NCBI GenBank assembly: GCA_002104985.1
Contig: MCGO01000065.1
Coordinates: 124,001-188,000, forward strand
Length of the DNA stretch: 64,000 nt
Source: Rhizoclosmatium globosum
Taxonomy: Eukaryota; Chytridiomycota; Chytridiomycetes; Chytridiales; Chytriomycetaceae
Reading direction: 5' to 3'
Shown: in pieces, positions 1 through 11,464 of the stretch
Numbering within the stretch: position 1 is the first letter of the stretch
Layout: the number at the start of each line of letters is the position of its first letter
Program-made: the position numbers and the translations under genes
Notes under the pieces: model-generated
What the model saw: only the letters and a program-made list of their open reading frames with translations
What the model was told of the DNA's origin: nothing
Databases searched by the model: none

Positions 1-1982
1 GAGGAGGTTTGGATTAGATACATCGACACAGACTGTCCGGATTACGAAGAACAATGTGACAGAGGTGTGTTTTATTTCGATGCAACCCCGTTTCTCTCAC
101 TCATGTTTGACCCTTGTAGGAATTTTATAATGTGTATGGTATCGTGAGGGCTCCTCGTGCACCGGGTACAGAGTCCATTCTTCTGTCAGCTCCTTGGACT
201 TGTATGGATGGCGACCGTATGTCAAATTCACCCTGCTCCTCTGTAGCTAACGAGTTCTACAATACCAGACAATATCAATGGCTTCAATTACTTGCTCTCT
301 TTGGCTGCCTACTTCCCCAGTACGTCTTTCCTCACCCTTTTAGCAGCGATTTTAACAACATTACAACAGAATTTTCACACTGGTCCAAAGACATCATAAT
401 CCTCTTCACAGACGGTGGATTGATTGGAACCAGAGCCTGGTTGGAGGCATACCACGGATCAGGAGACTCATTCCATCCAGGTACTTTGCAACTACAACCA
501 ACCCGCAAACTTACACAAAACAAAAAAAAAGATGTAAAAGCATCACCTATCCTGCATCATGGTGGAGTGATTGAAGAAGCCTTGAATCTCGAGTTCCCAG
601 CAGCTCCACAAAACAGCTACGACTCCCTTGCCGTTTACACACAGGGACTCAACGGTCAGCAGCCGAATGCGGATATTCCTATGGTGGTTGCAACAGCCGC
701 TGGGACATTTGGTATCCCGATTCGGTTGCACAGATCGCGTAGTGAAGCGGGTGCAAAGGTAGTCGAGGCGGTGAAGGGGTTGGGAGTTCCTGCATTGCCT
801 GTAGAGAATATAGTCAGTCTTGCGGAATATATGGCGATTCAAGCTGTTGGAATCCCACAGTCGCATCATGCCTTGTTTCCAAAGTATAAAATCGAAGGGG
901 TGACTCTTGCGGGTGTGAGAAATCCTGGAGATCATCTTGGAAGTGTTGATGGACAGAGAGTATGCTTGTAAGTCCTCTGGGAGATTTGCAGAATAACCGA
1001 TTTGATCTTCATTCTTCCTTGTAGGACTGTCGAATCGACATTCAGATCTTACAGCAGTTTGTTGGAACGATTACATCATGCTTACTGGTTCTACTTTATG
1101 TTTTCCATGTTTGATTACTTGCCCATCGCCTTTTACATTGGGCCCATTGCACTGCTTTCAGTGAATTTTGTTTTCGAGGTAATTTCTTGATGGTCGAATT
1201 TTACGTACTAAAAAGTTCCGCAGGCATTTATTCTGTTTATGGAAGGAGAATTTGTTTTGGATTTGAAGGAGCTCCGAACTGAGCCTTATGACAAGGAAAC
1301 AAACTTCCTGATTCGTCCAGCTGGAATCTCATCATTCCTCAAAGCTCCTCGACCTATGCAGCTTCCAGTCGCTGTGATTTCTATCTGCTATGCAGTCTCA
1401 TGGACTGTATATTCGCTTGTATGGAAAAACTTGGACAGTATCAATGCATTCGTAAGTTTTTAATCTATCCTTCAACAAGGTTCATTGATGATTTTGAAAC
1501 AGCCGCTGCCCACCTTGTTGGCATCTGTCACTGCCGCACAACTTGTATTCGCTCTTGCCTTGATTTCAATTCTGTCTATTGTCATTCCATCAGCTTCCAA
1601 ACCAGCTGAAGGGCCTGCTCAATGGAAATTACTAAAATCACTCACGTACAGTCTCTTGGGTGCAACATTGCTGACAATCAGCTCATTGAACCCAAGCTTG
1701 AGTGCATTAATTGCTCTACCATTATTCCCTGTGGCATTCTTGTTTGCCAAACCTGCCAGCAATATTGTCGAACGAATTGTAAAAGTCCTGGCCATTGGAG
1801 TCATGAGTCCAGCAGGAATTTTGGCAGTTTTGGTATTCGCGTTGGGCGAAGCAAGAGCACTTGAGGTGGTGGGAGCGCTTGGTGGAGCTGGGTACTGGTT
1901 GGAGGGATGGGGATTGGATGTGATTGTTGGTCTAGTGTGGCCTTTGGTATTGTCTTTACAAGTACTCGTTGGAGGGTTTTGA
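1..1982 (+). CDS. GAA1: GPI transamidase subunit GAA1 (5' truncated by window)
   Basis: This is a component of the ER-membrane GPI transamidase, which attaches GPI anchors to secretory proteins. Exons read as 2-64, 120-967, 1025-1178, 1224-1451 and 1503-1982, with GT-AG introns of 45-57 nt. The start lies upstream of the window. Recognition rests on the GAA1 signature VYGIVRAPRAPGTES at the start of exon 2, the TVESTFRSYSSLLERLHHAYWFY block in exon 3, and a C-terminal series of hydrophobic segments typical of the multipass region. The lumenal part is M28-peptidase-like in this family. The frame is open across all five exons. Stop TGA is at 1980-1982, 90 bp before the next gene on the same strand. 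Identification is confident; individual splice sites are inferred. Confidence 0.9.
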
Positions 1983-2072
1983 TGAATGAGTAAACGTACC
2001 TGGTAATCGATCGATTGCTTGTGGCTTTCTGCTTTGTTGCAAATCAAAGATCAAACTGAAATCCCTCAGTGA

Positions 2073-4628
2073 ATGACTGAAAGCAGACACGCGCCACCAG
2101 CATCCTCGGAGGCAAGCGAAGAGCGGCAGCCACTTCTCGCCGCCGAGGACTCTTCCTCTTCTCCGAATCGCAACAATGTCAATGTGTGGAAAGCGCGGGC
2201 AAAGACGGTTGTTGTGGTTGTCGTTGCCTTGATTCTCGTGCATTCGCTCTTTGCGGCACAACAACGGCACTGGCACCAAGGCCCAGTCCCAGGCCCAGTC
2301 AAAGGCAAAGCGCCGCATTTGTGGGACGCCGCGGCAACACGCGCAACGGCGGCACTGGCGAAACTGACGCGCGAACAGAAAGAGGCGCTGGTCATTGGCG
2401 TGGGCGTCAACGGCGGGCCCTGCGTCGGCTACATTCCACCGCAGGAACACATTGACTTCCACGGTCTGTGTCTGCAAGATGGTCCAATGGTAGCTGTGCT
2501 TGCTTTGTTGGTGGTCTAGTGCCACTCTTACAGTTTATTATTACTCTGAAAACAGGGCGTACGCTTCGTTGCTAATGTCACTGCATTCCCCTCTGCAATG
2601 AATACTGCTGCTACTTGGGACAAGAAGCTCATGTATGAATTTGGAAGTACAATGGGAACAGAAATGCGTGCAGTTGGTGCAAATGTGAGTATTCCATCTT
2701 CTCCTCAATGAGCTAATCGAGAATAGGTTCAATTGGGTCCCATGATGAATCTTTTCCGAGCTCCTGCTGCTGGTAGAAATTGGGAGGGGCCTTCTGGTGA
2801 CCCATACCTTGCCTCAGTCTCTGTTAGCGAAACTGTCCGAGGAATCCAGTCTCACGGCGTCATGGCTACGGCCAAACACTTTATTGCAAACGAACAGGAA
2901 CATTTTCGCTTTGATTACAGCTCTAATGTGGACATGAGAACCATGATGGAAGTCTACATGGCTCCGTTTGAGGTTTGAAACTCTCTCTGATATGACCAAC
3001 TCTTTGTAACTACATTGTTATAGGCATCAGTACGTGCAGGTGTTGCATCCATCATGTGCTCCTACAACCGTGTCAACCAGACGTACACTGGCGCCCACCA
3101 CAAACTCATGAATGAAATCTTGAAAGGACCCGAAATTGATTTCCGTGGATTCTACATGACAGATTGGGACGCTAAATACTCTTTTGGTGTCACAGACATG
3201 GTCATGCCCGGTCTTTACCGAAAAGACCTTGTCGTGGATGGAATGGAGCCTCGCGAAATTCCAGAGTCTCGTCTGAATGATATGGTTGTGAGCATTCTGA
3301 GCCCATACTACTATTTTGGCCAAGACAAAGGATTCCCCGCCCTTTCCTTTGATAGCTGGAAACCACGAGAAAAGAATGTATATGCGTTTGATTATAGATT
3401 CAAGCAGCATGCTGCTGTCGCCAGAAAGTTGGCTGCCGCATCTACTATCCTTTTGAAGAATGATCACGCTTTACTTCCATTGAACTCCAAACAAGTTGGA
3501 GTTGTTGCCGTTATTGGCGAGGATGCCAGAAGACCTCGTATTTTGAATGAGTTCCCAGATCGGAATGGAAATGATGGGACATTGGCTCAAGGGTCCGGGT
3601 CTGGAACTGCAGATTTTCCATATCTTGTTTCTGTAAGTATTCTTTTGATTTCTGATAATGTCTGAAATGGACTAATCGCCTTATAAAGCCTCTTGAAGCC
3701 ATTGCCGACAGAGTCCAAGTTATTTCATCAATCGATAATTATGATTTAGAAGCTGCCAAAAGAACAGCTTCTTCAGCACAAGTTGCATTAGTATTTGCGA
3801 ACGCCCCTTCAGGTGAATGGTACGACCGTGATGATCTGAAATTGGCAAACAAGGGCGATCAACTGGTAAATCTCTTCATTGACTCGTTTGACCACGTTTA
3901 ATATGATTTAATCAATGCTGTAGATCTCTGCGGTCGCTTCTGTCAACAAAAATACTGTCGTTGTCATTCACTCTGTTGGAACAGTGGAGATGCCTTGGCT
4001 ACACCATCCAAACATTTCAGCCGTAATTTTTGCCCTACTCCCCGGCCAAGAGTCCGGAAACGGACTTGCTGACGTGTTGTTTGGCGACGTAAACCCATCA
4101 GGAAGACTTCCTTTCACAGTCCACGATGACCGAAATGATTACCCAGCCGACATTCTCTACCAACCAAATGCACCCATTCCTCAAATCGACTACTCCGAAA
4201 AGCTATTGATCGACTACCGTTACTTTGACTTCCACAAAATCACCCCCACATTTGAATTCGGGTACGGTCTATCGTACACAACATTCCAATACTCTCGCCT
4301 CCAAATCGAACGCGCAAACGTTCGCGACACTCAGTCCGACCTCTCCATCAGCTTCAAAGTGACAAACACAGGAACCCGCGACGGTCACGAAGTTGTGCAG
4401 TTGTATGTGTCGTTCCCAGAAGCAGCTGGGGAGCCGCCACAGCTTTTGAAAGGGTTTGAAAGAGTGTGGGTTCAGAAGGGGGAGACTGTTAATGTTGCGC
4501 TTGTTGTGGAGAAGAGGGACTTGAGGGTTTGGTTGGAAGGATGGAAACATGTTGCTGGGGATTACAAGTTTAGGGTTGGGGCTTCTAGTAGAGATATTCG
4601 ATTGGAGAAGTCTGTGTACTGGGGTTGA
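2073..4628 (+). CDS. Membrane-anchored GH3 beta-glucosidase-like glycoside hydrolase
   Basis: Glycoside hydrolase family 3 enzyme, probably hydrolysing terminal beta-glucosyl linkages outside the cell. Exons: 2073-2489, 2556-2684, 2727-2972, 3024-3632, 3689-3865 and 3924-4628; frames join cleanly. The N terminus is cytosolic and Ser/Glu-rich (about 45 residues), followed by one hydrophobic helix (AKTVVVVVVALILVHSLFAA). This suggests a type II membrane anchor rather than a cleaved signal peptide. GH3 hallmarks are LCLQDGP, GTEMRAVGANVQLGP, and the nucleophile region GFYMTDWDA, where TDW replaces the usual SDW but keeps the Asp. The C-terminal domain shows GDVNPSGRLPFT, GYGLSYTTF and a fibronectin-III-like end (VTNTGTRDGHEVVQLYV). 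About 760 residues, normal for the family. An AATAAA signal follows near 4653. Substrate is not predictable. Confidence 0.9.
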
Positions 4629-4781
4629 GTGATGGTTGGTTTGAAAATATATGAATAAATTCTCGTCAGTTGTATGCGTTTCTTGATTTGAATACTGCGA
4701 ATTAAGGTAGTCTGCCAGAAGTTTTGAATAACAAAAACATTTCGATTACATATTTATTCAGACACAAACTTCTACTTTAAA

Positions 4782-5329
4782 CTAAGTCCGATGAAGCATT
4801 TTGAATTCGATAATATCATCTTTCTTTGCAGTTCTTGTCCACTTTGGATCGACGTTCTCCCAGTCCTCTTCTTCGAATGGCTTCACAACTATCAACAACG
4901 GGTTCCGTCCACCCACAATAGCTCCTGACATGTTCACTTGCAATTCTCTTCCAAAGACGCGTTTTCTTGGTGATGTGGGTGATTTCTGAATTGTGGGCGT
5001 ATATTGGCATGAAGGATTCATAACTCGAGCAAGCAATTCGGCGTCTGTCAATAAAGAACTAACGAGTATAAAGTAAGTGAGAACAAATAAAACGAAATGA
5101 GTTTTTTTACCGAGGAGATGGTGATTGAGTATCAACTCTTCGACGTTTGCTTCGTGGTGTCGAAAGCATCATATCTTCCAGTTCAGAAGCGAGCCTAACG
5201 CGATGGAATCAGCAAGAATAGACGATTCGTTTAGTCCTGGGCTTACCTAGTACGAGGGGTCTCCAGAACTGACGAAGAAGACATTTGGGAAGAAGACATT
5301 AGGGAATGCTTTGTTGTGGTTCCACTCAT
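4782..5329 (-). CDS. Small hypothetical protein
   Basis: Unrecognised gene reconstructed from three exons on the minus strand: 5329-5247, 5194-5111 and 5058-4782, with introns of 52 nt. Both introns are GT-AG and the phases fit. The product is about 147 residues. The N-terminal third is Ser/Thr-rich with a basic patch (STPRSKRRRVD) that could act as a nuclear localisation signal and has SP/TP sites. The C-terminal half is more globular, with GGRNPLLIVVKPFEEEDW and an acidic/aromatic end. It lies tail-to-tail with the GH3 gene and just downstream of RFT1. No family is assigned. The continuous frame through both junctions is the main support. Confidence 0.55.
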
Positions 5330-5396
5330 TTTTTGACAGATACTGACAATCCAATTTAGCAAAGAAATAACTTTGGTTTATTACACGCTTTGATTT

Positions 5397-7283
5397 CTAT
5401 TTGACACTTTTGTACAATTGCCTTATCTGCGCAAAGAGTTGTTTCTCCGTTAAGTAACTGAATACAAGGATTAGAGTTGGGATTGTGAGGAGGAATACTC
5501 ACGTTACAACCGAGGCAATCAAGAACATTACTACGCCGACCCCAATATGTTGAGCTTTCGCCTTTAAAGTATCCCATCCAAAAATCTCGTTTGACGAATA
5601 AGTCACAGCCCAACCCAATCCAAATGCAGCCCACAAAAACAAACTCTTTGGCAACAGCTCCAGAGGATTAAGCATCCTCTTTACGGCGTCCTTGAACATT
5701 TTGTCTTCCTTCTCATTTACATCCTTCTCACCAGAAGCTCCTGATTTCAAGAACCCAGCAAAGTATTCCCCAACATATCCCCAAGAAAACCAAACTCTCA
5801 TCAACATATTCACGCTATTCGCTAAAACAACACCTACACCTCCCAGACCGCAAAGCTGGATTCCAATCCAACCAGACGCGAAAAAGACTGCCCAACATAC
5901 TGCCATCCAGCCACTTTGCCGCATCAACACATCCTTTGGTGCAACGCTTTGCAGAAATGCTTCCGTGACTCCATTGATGGCCATTAACGGGATATAGAGG
6001 CAATAAGCACTGAAAACGGCTGGGGCTGAACCGATTGAGAATTGACGGGATGCGAGTAGATCAATGAGAAGAGCAGTGTAGTTTGTACCAAACGCGAGGA
6101 AGTATAGTGAAAGAAGGACGTAAAGGCGAAGAAGGAGAGTTAACAGCGTCAAGGCTTTGAGGGCGTTTTCTTTGGAAGGAGGGGCGGCCGACGCTGTACT
6201 GGAAGGAAGAGTTTTGCTGAAGAAAACGCGAGACATTTCCTCGATTGGTTGAAAGAGAAGTCTAGCGATGATGGATCCTAAGTGGAATCATGAGTATTAA
6301 AAGTGTAACTTCGGGATGCTCACCATATTTTTCAACAAGAGAGTAATCACCCTGAATAGCAGTTGTAATGAAAGCTACAGACAGAATCTTGTCACCTTCA
6401 GTCAAGAAATGCTTAAATAACCCTTGTTTGGCAAACGTCCACGCAAGTCCACTCAACACAGGATCAATCCAATAGGCAGCAGCCCATCTTCTCCTTCTAA
6501 TTTTCTCGGAAATAGCAGTGCAACACCTTGTGGATACACTTTTCCCTTCTCTCCCACAACAGTCACACATGAATACCTCCGAACAAACACAGCGACATAA
6601 CAAACTGCCAACACTGTCGCATACCCCATCTGACTCCATCCAAACGCAAGCACTCCACTCTCCTCGCTCACAACACTGCCGCCATTCGCATTACTCGCAA
6701 TCTTCAACATCCCAATCGCCACAAAGCACTTTACAAGCACGCCAACTCCCTCAATCCTCACACGAACTCCGAAATCCATTTGATTCACTCCGAGAATATA
6801 AAATGGTCCGAGAGCAACTCTACAAACGCAGATGCCAGGAAGATCCCAACGGCTGTGTTCATGTATGGTTTCTCTGGATCTCCTGGCACAGCTGTATAGT
6901 ACGCTGAGATGGCACCCACAATAACGAGACCGAATCCATAGGGAGGTATGCAAGATTCATGAGCCGTTGGTGGGCCTTGTATTGAGAGGGTGAAAGGGAT
7001 TTGGTTCCAGGCGGGAGCGTTGATTCAGAGCGAAGGAGCGCCATTCGAATACATTCTCTTTTGTTATGAAAGTAATTAGATCTTGAGAGAGATTGGAGGA
7101 GTGTGGAGGGTACCTTGCGAGAAAGAGGACTGTTGACAGCAACAACTCCATTTCCATCCCAACGATCCCAAGGACTGTTCGAGTAATAAATCGGAGCGAG
7201 AGTTGGTTGAGAACGAACGTAAGGAGTCGCGACCACACGTTCAGGGCCATGAGGGCCATCGCTCCTTTTGCAAACGAGCTCAT
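5397..7283 (-). CDS. RFT1: RFT1, dolichol-linked oligosaccharide translocation protein (frame breaks)
   Basis: Multipass ER membrane protein needed for Man5GlcNAc2-PP-dolichol to reach the lumenal side in N-glycosylation. Exons on the minus strand: 7283-7114, 7057-6324, 6277-5503 and 5457-5397. Recognised by the N terminus (MSSFAKGAMALMALNVWSRL), VRIEGVGVLVKC, LFKHFLTEGDK and SIIARLLFQPIEEMSR, then many hydrophobic helices. Exon 2 needs three separate single missing bases to stay open: near 6945 (LAYLP to GFGLV), near 6805 (VELLS to PFYILG) and near 6492 (EGED to AAYWIDP). Together they sum to one codon. The partial copy at 13.9-14.7 kb still has the first two bases. This suggests sequencing error or recent decay of this copy. 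Identity is certain; functionality is open. Confidence 0.85.
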
Positions 7284-7530
7284 GGTTAGAAGAAGAAATC
7301 AAGAAACAGACCAAAACAGTAATTGTTTATGAGTAGAGAAGTTGGTTCATTAACGATCGTGTTCCGGAGGACTTTTGTTTGCTAACTGCTGGTGTCAATA
7401 CACAAGCAAGGATTAACCCATGGTTTTGGCTTGTTAAAGAGGGAAAACTTGATAGATTGTTATCGACATGATAAAGTTGCAAACAAACAGCAATGAGGTA
7501 TTTTGGAATGAGGCTGAAAAAAGAAATCAG
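7284..7530. repeat. Upstream flank of RFT1, duplicated at 14.72-14.93 kb
   Basis: The sequence just upstream of the RFT1 start is repeated, with substitutions and small indels, at about 14715-14930 next to the RFT1 pseudogene. Shared blocks include gtttgctaactgc, tacacaagcaaggatta and ggaaaacttgatagat. The duplication therefore covered the promoter side of RFT1 as well as its 5' coding half. No other gene is seen here. Confidence 0.75.
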
Positions 7531-7639
7531 AATCAAAAGGATTAAAGGATGGAAGGGTGATCATTTTTAGAATGTTTCTACCTTGATCTCATTCTCCACT
7601 GCCTCTCTAAATGGAATACTGCCAGTGTGATTGTACCGT

Positions 7640-8064
7640 GAGCCAACTCCCCAGGTCGTTGCGTTCGCTTTGTCTTTGATTTTCACAATGGCCCTCACAC
7701 ATCTGCTCGTTCTCTTGGGTATGGTCGATATCATCCTATAGAATTCATACTCAAACTCTGCAGGGTTTTCGTCCTCCAGGCTCATTTTAGAATGTTTCCA
7801 TAACCGCGCTCAAGTTATCGAACTCAAGAACGCCATTTTGACTTTGGATTTGAAGCTTGCCCAGATACTGAAACCTGGAAAACCAGACACCAAATTACCA
7901 CTCAGATCCAGAAAGAGACGCTCCAGGCTGCCTACTTCGATGTCTTGGACCTCTGTGGATCTTTGGAAGTTCTCGCGGAAATGGAAGAAGAATCAATGCG
8001 GCAGCTTTTTATTGATGGACCAACGGATGGCGTTTGGATGTTACTGGGTCTATTTAATTTTTGA
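7640..8064 (+). pseudogene. Broken member of the TM + coiled-coil family
   Basis: This stretch aligns by eye with the intact gene at 16866-17508. It has the same hydrophobic stretch (IFTMALTHLLVLL), an intron-like GTATGG...CTGCAG segment at the same place, and then ECFHNRAQVIELK. It continues with QIQKETLQAAYFDVLDLC, which matches QVAYFDVLDLC in the other copy. One base is missing near 7865, shifting the frame after LDLKLAQ. No in-frame ATG is visible at the expected start. The frame then runs to TGA at 8062-8064, ending much earlier than the 17.5-kb relative. Probably a decayed paralogue, although the single indel could be a sequencing error. Confidence 0.6.
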
Positions 8065-8667
8065 AAGTAATAAATGAGAAAGATTTGAGGTTAAGAAGAA
8101 TGGTTAGAGAGCAGAGATGTTGAATCAGTTACAAGAATCAATCCGGTACCACCATCTTCTCAAAACCCTCAATTCGTGCTCGTTCAAACGCCAATGTACA
8201 ATTTGGCTGCCTTCTATTGACTCGCCGCTTGACAGCTGTTGATTTTGGTCAAAACCAAGGTCGTTTGCCCTCTTTACACAACAAACGCAGGTCTCGGACA
8301 CACGTTTCTTCATCTTTGGCGTGTCCGAACAATTCTGTTTTTTGCTCTTTTGTGCATGGAATTGTCAGACCCACTGACAGGTGGATATAAAAGTAAAACG
8401 TTTGCCTCTTCTTTCTTTCCACGAAACACGAAGTGAGGAATCCCCGTCCCATACCCGCTTGACACTAACCATACTTTACTTTTACCTAGATGATGTTTCT
8501 TACCATTGTTGACGCTCTCATGGTAAATATCAGCGAGTGAGCCTTGAGCGAGTTTCTCGTCGACCCCTACCTGCAGCCATACTCAATATCAGTGACTATC
8601 GATCAGGAATACAGGAAACAGCATACTGGAGAGTCGTACCGGAAGAAGTCAACTTTTCGCATCAACA
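8065..8667. other. Intergenic, no gene recognised
   Basis: About 600 bp between the broken coiled-coil copy and the intact member. Only short overlapping frames are present on both strands. An ATG-bearing stretch near 8490 ending in GTAAAT could be a 5' exon of the next gene, but no convincing acceptor links it. Confidence 0.4.
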
Positions 8668-9982
8668 TTGAAATCGTCCTTTGACACTTTCGGCATCAAC
8701 CCCTTTGAAGTCCTCCACTCTCTTCAAACCTGTCTCCTTTCTTCCCACTTCCATTCCTCTCCATCTCGAGCGATGAGACTCCTTTTGTCTGGACGTTGTC
8801 CGCCTGTCAAATTCGACAATTCTAACTGTTTTACTTCACCACACACACAGCTCTTCATTGCGACTGCCCTTTACCGCGAGGTACTTGTGGCCCCCTACGT
8901 GTCCACGGTTTGGAGTCTTACTGCTCCTGCCGCTCAAGTATGCCTCCCGACTGTCTTTGTCGTGGTCGCAAGTGACGCCGTCTGGCTTTGGCCCTCCTTG
9001 GCTCCTATCAAGGTTGCCACTGCTATCTCTGTCACTCCGGTTTTTGCTGGACTTGAAAATCTGTTTGCTGGAATTGAGTCGCCTGTCAAGGTTGCTCCAT
9101 CCTCACCATGGATGTCTGGCATTCAGAATACGTTTGAACACGTCCACGTCATCTTGGATTCTCAAGCAACCTTGGAAACATGTCCTTGGATCCAAAGCTT
9201 CCTTCCAACGTGTAATCTCATCGCTCCAGCCATCGTTCCCGGTTTTGTTGGTGAGTTTGTTTTTTGGATGATGAGTTCACTTGATACTGACACATACTTT
9301 CTCAGGCTTTGAGCCGAGCCATTACGTTTCACTTTCTGTTGTACTGGGTGTCTTCATCCTGTTTGTTATTGCCATTGGTGAGTTTCCTGTCTTCTATTTG
9401 CACTTTAATCGAACGTATTACTGATCAAATTCAATAACAGCTTCCAAGCTCTTGCATGATGCTCATGCTGAGTTCCAACGGGTTCAAATGCAATCGGACA
9501 ATTACTACCTTAGTGTTTTAAATGCACTGAGAGTGTCCCACCAAGTTAGCCTCAACGTCATGGAAGCTCACTACCGAGCCACCATTGACGACCTTCAACG
9601 GAGTCACGCCTGCCACCTATCCAACGCACTTGCAAGTTACGTGTCTCAGGCCAACTCTGGATTGGCCACGCCCTATCTTGCCTCTGCCAATGTTGAGGAG
9701 CTCTCCCCAGTCCAACTCGTGGATCTCAGCCCGGAATTCGCTGCTCCCGAGCTTCCTCAGGTTGTTCCTGCCGAGGAATCGGATGAAATCCGGGCTGACA
9801 GGGAGGCGAAGAAGGAAAAGGCGGTTCTCCGCTCCTTCTACGCGTATTTGCGTGCTCGGGATGGATTGGAGACGAACACTCGGGCGTTGCGCGACGCATT
9901 GTGGGATGTGAAGGTGGCAGCGATGAACAATGGCTGGGCTCACAGCTGGTGGGCTGTTGAGAAGCGTTGTTCACAGTATTGA
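8668..9982 (+). CDS. Lineage-specific membrane protein with C-terminal coiled coil
   Basis: Three exons: 8668-9250, 9306-9377 and 9441-9982, with introns of 55 and 63 nt in consistent phase. Start uncertain: ATG 8668 or in-frame ATG 8773. The first exon encodes several hydrophobic segments (VCLPTVFVVVASDAVWLW; IAPAIVPGFVG). Exon 2 is essentially one transmembrane helix (SVVLGVFILFVIAI). Exon 3 encodes a long helical, probably coiled-coil region (LHDAHAEFQRVQMQSDNYYL...) ending with a charged stretch and a Trp-rich tail (NNGWAHSWWAVEKR). The same architecture recurs at 7.6-8.1 and 16.9-17.5 kb and, as a broken copy, at 38.6-39.6 kb. No known family or function recognised. A 182-bp tandem array follows downstream. 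Confidence 0.65.
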
Positions 9983-10289
9983 ATGCCATTGGTGGTGTCC
10001 AAGACGCGTGTGAATCGGCTGTGTGTATCGTGTGTCGTGTATGTTGCATGTGTTGGTATGTGAGTCAGTAGTTGAAGGAAAGTATTGCCTCCGCTGAGGA
10101 TGGAAACTGCGTGGTCAATTCTGTACCACCATTGGACTCTTGCTCTACCCTGAGTACATTTGTTGTCATCAATGATCAAATGCAAGTTTCATATGTCAAA
10201 ACTTGGACAAACGCAAGTTTCTGTCTATCTCCAATCGCAACAGCCTCATCTGGTTCAGTCGACGCAGGAGGTACACACGCTGAGTAAGA

Positions 10290-11420
10290 ACTTCGGAATG
10301 AAGTTGCTGCCTCCACTTTGGAACAAATCAAGTCCTGGCTCCATTCACCATTTGTTCCGATACTCTGTATGAGTATTCAAGTGCTACCTGTGGTTCCATC
10401 TGCCAATGAACAAGAGCTACACCAGAGATTCTTCCAGTTACTGAAACGTCTGCAAGAACTCTCTCAGTTTGAGAGGTGCCCCAAGTAGAGGCTGCAAGTC
10501 ATCTACACCTGTCACGGTCCAGTCTACCAAAGGCTGGATACGCCGTTCAAGAACGGAACTGCCCGCCGCTTGCCATGCTGGCGCGGGGGTGTCAAGTACT
10601 ACTACCAGAGATTCTACAGTTACTGAAACGTCTGCAAGAACTCTCTCAGTTTGAGAGGTGCCCCAAGTAGAGGCTGCAAGTCATCTACACCTGTCACGGT
10701 CCAGTCTACCAAAGGCTGGATACGCCGTTCAAGAACGGAACTGCCCGCCGCTTGCCATGCTGGCGCGGGGGTGTCAAGTACTACTAGCAGAGATTCTACA
10801 GTTACTGAAACGTCTGCAAGAACTCTCTCAGTTTGAGAGGTGCCCCAAGTAGAGGCTGCAAGTCATCTACACCTGTCACGGTCCAGTCTACCAAAGGCTG
10901 GATACGCCGTTCAAGAACGGAACTGCCCGCCGCTTGCCATGCTGGCGCGGGGGTGTCAAGTACTACTAGCAGAGATTCTACAGTTACTGAAACGTCTGCA
11001 AGAACTCTCTCAGTTTGAGAGGTGCCCCAAGTAGAGGCTGCAAGTCATCTACACCTGTCACGGTCCAGTCTACCAAAGGCTGGATACGCCGTTCAAGAAC
11101 GGAACTGCCCGCCGCTTGCCATGCTGGCGCGGGGGTGTCAAGTACTACTACCAGAGATTCTACAGTTACTGAAACGTCTGCAAGAACTCTCTCAGTTTGA
11201 GAGGTGCCCCAAGTAGAGGCTGCAAGTCATCTACACCTGTCACGGTCCAGTCTACCAAAGGCTGGATACGCCGTTCAAGAACGGAACTGCCCGCCGCTTG
11301 CCTTGCTGGCGCGGGAGTATTTACTTATTAAGTACTGTTGCAACTGTTTATTAGTTGTTGTTCTTGTAATAAAACAAGTTCCTTTGAATCTTTCTTTGTA
11401 TGCAGACAATGCGCGATTTG
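10290..11420. repeat. 182-bp tandem repeat array downstream of the coiled-coil gene
   Basis: A head-to-tail array with exact 182-bp period. The anchor gaggtgccccaagtagagg recurs at about 10473, 10655, 10837, 11019 and 11201, giving four full units plus partial ends. Units are nearly identical. A single diagnostic site reads actaccagag in the first and fourth junctions and actagcagag in the second and third. The left flank (about 10290-10472) and right flank (11316-11400, with an AATAAA signal) match the single-unit locus at 17.76-18.13 kb. Since 182 is not a multiple of 3, and the overlapping 61- and 64-codon frames each end inside a unit, the array is probably not coding as a repeat. It may lie in a 3' untranslated region. 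Confidence 0.9.
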
Positions 11421-11464
11421 ATGAACATTAGATGATTCAGTCTGCTCCAATTAACTTTTCTGAA

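Noticed and set aside
10473..11200. CRISPR-like array
   Set aside because: Repeats are contiguous 182-bp units without spacers, in a eukaryotic context.
10469..11216. Series of 61- and 64-codon frames repeated every 182 bp
   Set aside because: They arise from the tandem repeat. The period is not a multiple of three and each frame stops inside a unit, so a repeat protein is not encoded.
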